Positions 21,953-21,995 of a stretch of DNA of 21,995 nucleotides are shown here, piece by piece (positions within the stretch are counted from its first letter, which is position 1; each line of letters opens with the position of its first letter). The DNA is from JAEXNA01 sp050486105 (lineage in GTDB: Bacteria; Vulcanimicrobiota; Xenobia; Xenobiales; JADMJV01): assembly GCA_050486105.1 (NCBI GenBank), contig JBJHCR010000074.1, forward strand, positions 1 to 21,995, read 5' to 3'. A program made the position numbers and the translations under genes. Below the pieces are notes generated by a model that saw only the letters and a program-made list of their open reading frames with translations, had not been told where the DNA came from and made no database searches.

Positions 21953-21995
21953 AGAGTCAAATTTTTGAGGGCAAATCTAAAGCCAAAGTGGCGAT

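Noticed and set aside
1..21995. CRISPR array, prophage, insertion sequence or toxin-antitoxin pair
   Set aside because: No regular repeat-spacer pattern, no complete transposase or phage genes, and no small overlapping toxin/antitoxin pair were seen; the only hint of mobile DNA is the nuclease-like fragment at the left edge.

Overview
This 22 kb window comes from a Gram-negative-type bacterium, moderately GC-rich by eye, that respires oxygen. The evidence is a complete cbb3 oxidase operon, lipoproteins with lipoboxes, a Tat-type lipoprotein signal and a proteobacterial-style ccoNOQP-GHIS order. I cannot assign a phylum from the sequence alone. GTG and TTG starts are common, genes are tightly packed, and stop/start overlaps occur throughout.

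Layout. (1) 1-335: the 5' end of a leftward gene resembling Rpn/PD-(D/E)XK nucleases, then a GC-rich, strongly hairpin-forming intergenic stretch. (2) 336-1635: a divergent pair, a small helix-turn-helix/coiled-coil protein (leftward) and a Crp/Fnr-family regulator (rightward). (3) 1663-8685: the leftward operon ccoN-ccoO-ccoQ-ccoP-ccoG-ccoH-ccoI-ccoS, coding for a high-affinity cbb3 oxidase with its assembly and copper-delivery factors. CcoP is a short, single-haem version. A near-perfect FNR-type box lies between ccoN and a divergent small gene of unknown function (8770-9108). (4) 9112-11965: a leftward two-gene unit, a GH63-type glucosylglycerate-hydrolase-like enzyme followed by an SSS-family sodium/solute symporter; it looks like uptake and hydrolysis of a compatible solute. 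(5) 12286-14630: a GAF-HisKA-REC hybrid sensor protein whose ATPase domain has lost its nucleotide-binding motifs, plus a secreted DUF2272-like protein. (6) 14671-15870: a lone branched-chain-amino-acid-type periplasmic binding lipoprotein. (7) 16006-16311: a ClpS-like adaptor followed by a good intrinsic terminator. (8) 16723-20519: a polyamine-type ABC transporter operon (potA-potD-potB-potC) preceded by a 40-codon ORF with a perfect Shine-Dalgarno; every junction is a 4-base stop/start overlap. (9) 20573-21433: a metallo-beta-lactamase-fold hydrolase. (10) 21479-21952: a leftward hypothetical gene.

How it fits together. The Crp/Fnr protein has the E-x2-(S/T)-R recognition-helix pattern that suits an FNR-type half-site, so it is a reasonable candidate regulator of the cco operon and the divergent small gene. 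The pot operon, the binding lipoprotein and the GH63/SSS pair suggest scavenging of small nitrogen- and carbon-containing solutes.

I see no dramatic new system. The most distinctive items are the potA upstream ORF with an apparent CTG start, the symmetric FNR-box promoter with its unknown small gene, the degenerate hybrid kinase, the cysteine-rich Fnr-like regulator, and the unexplained structured DNA near the left edge.
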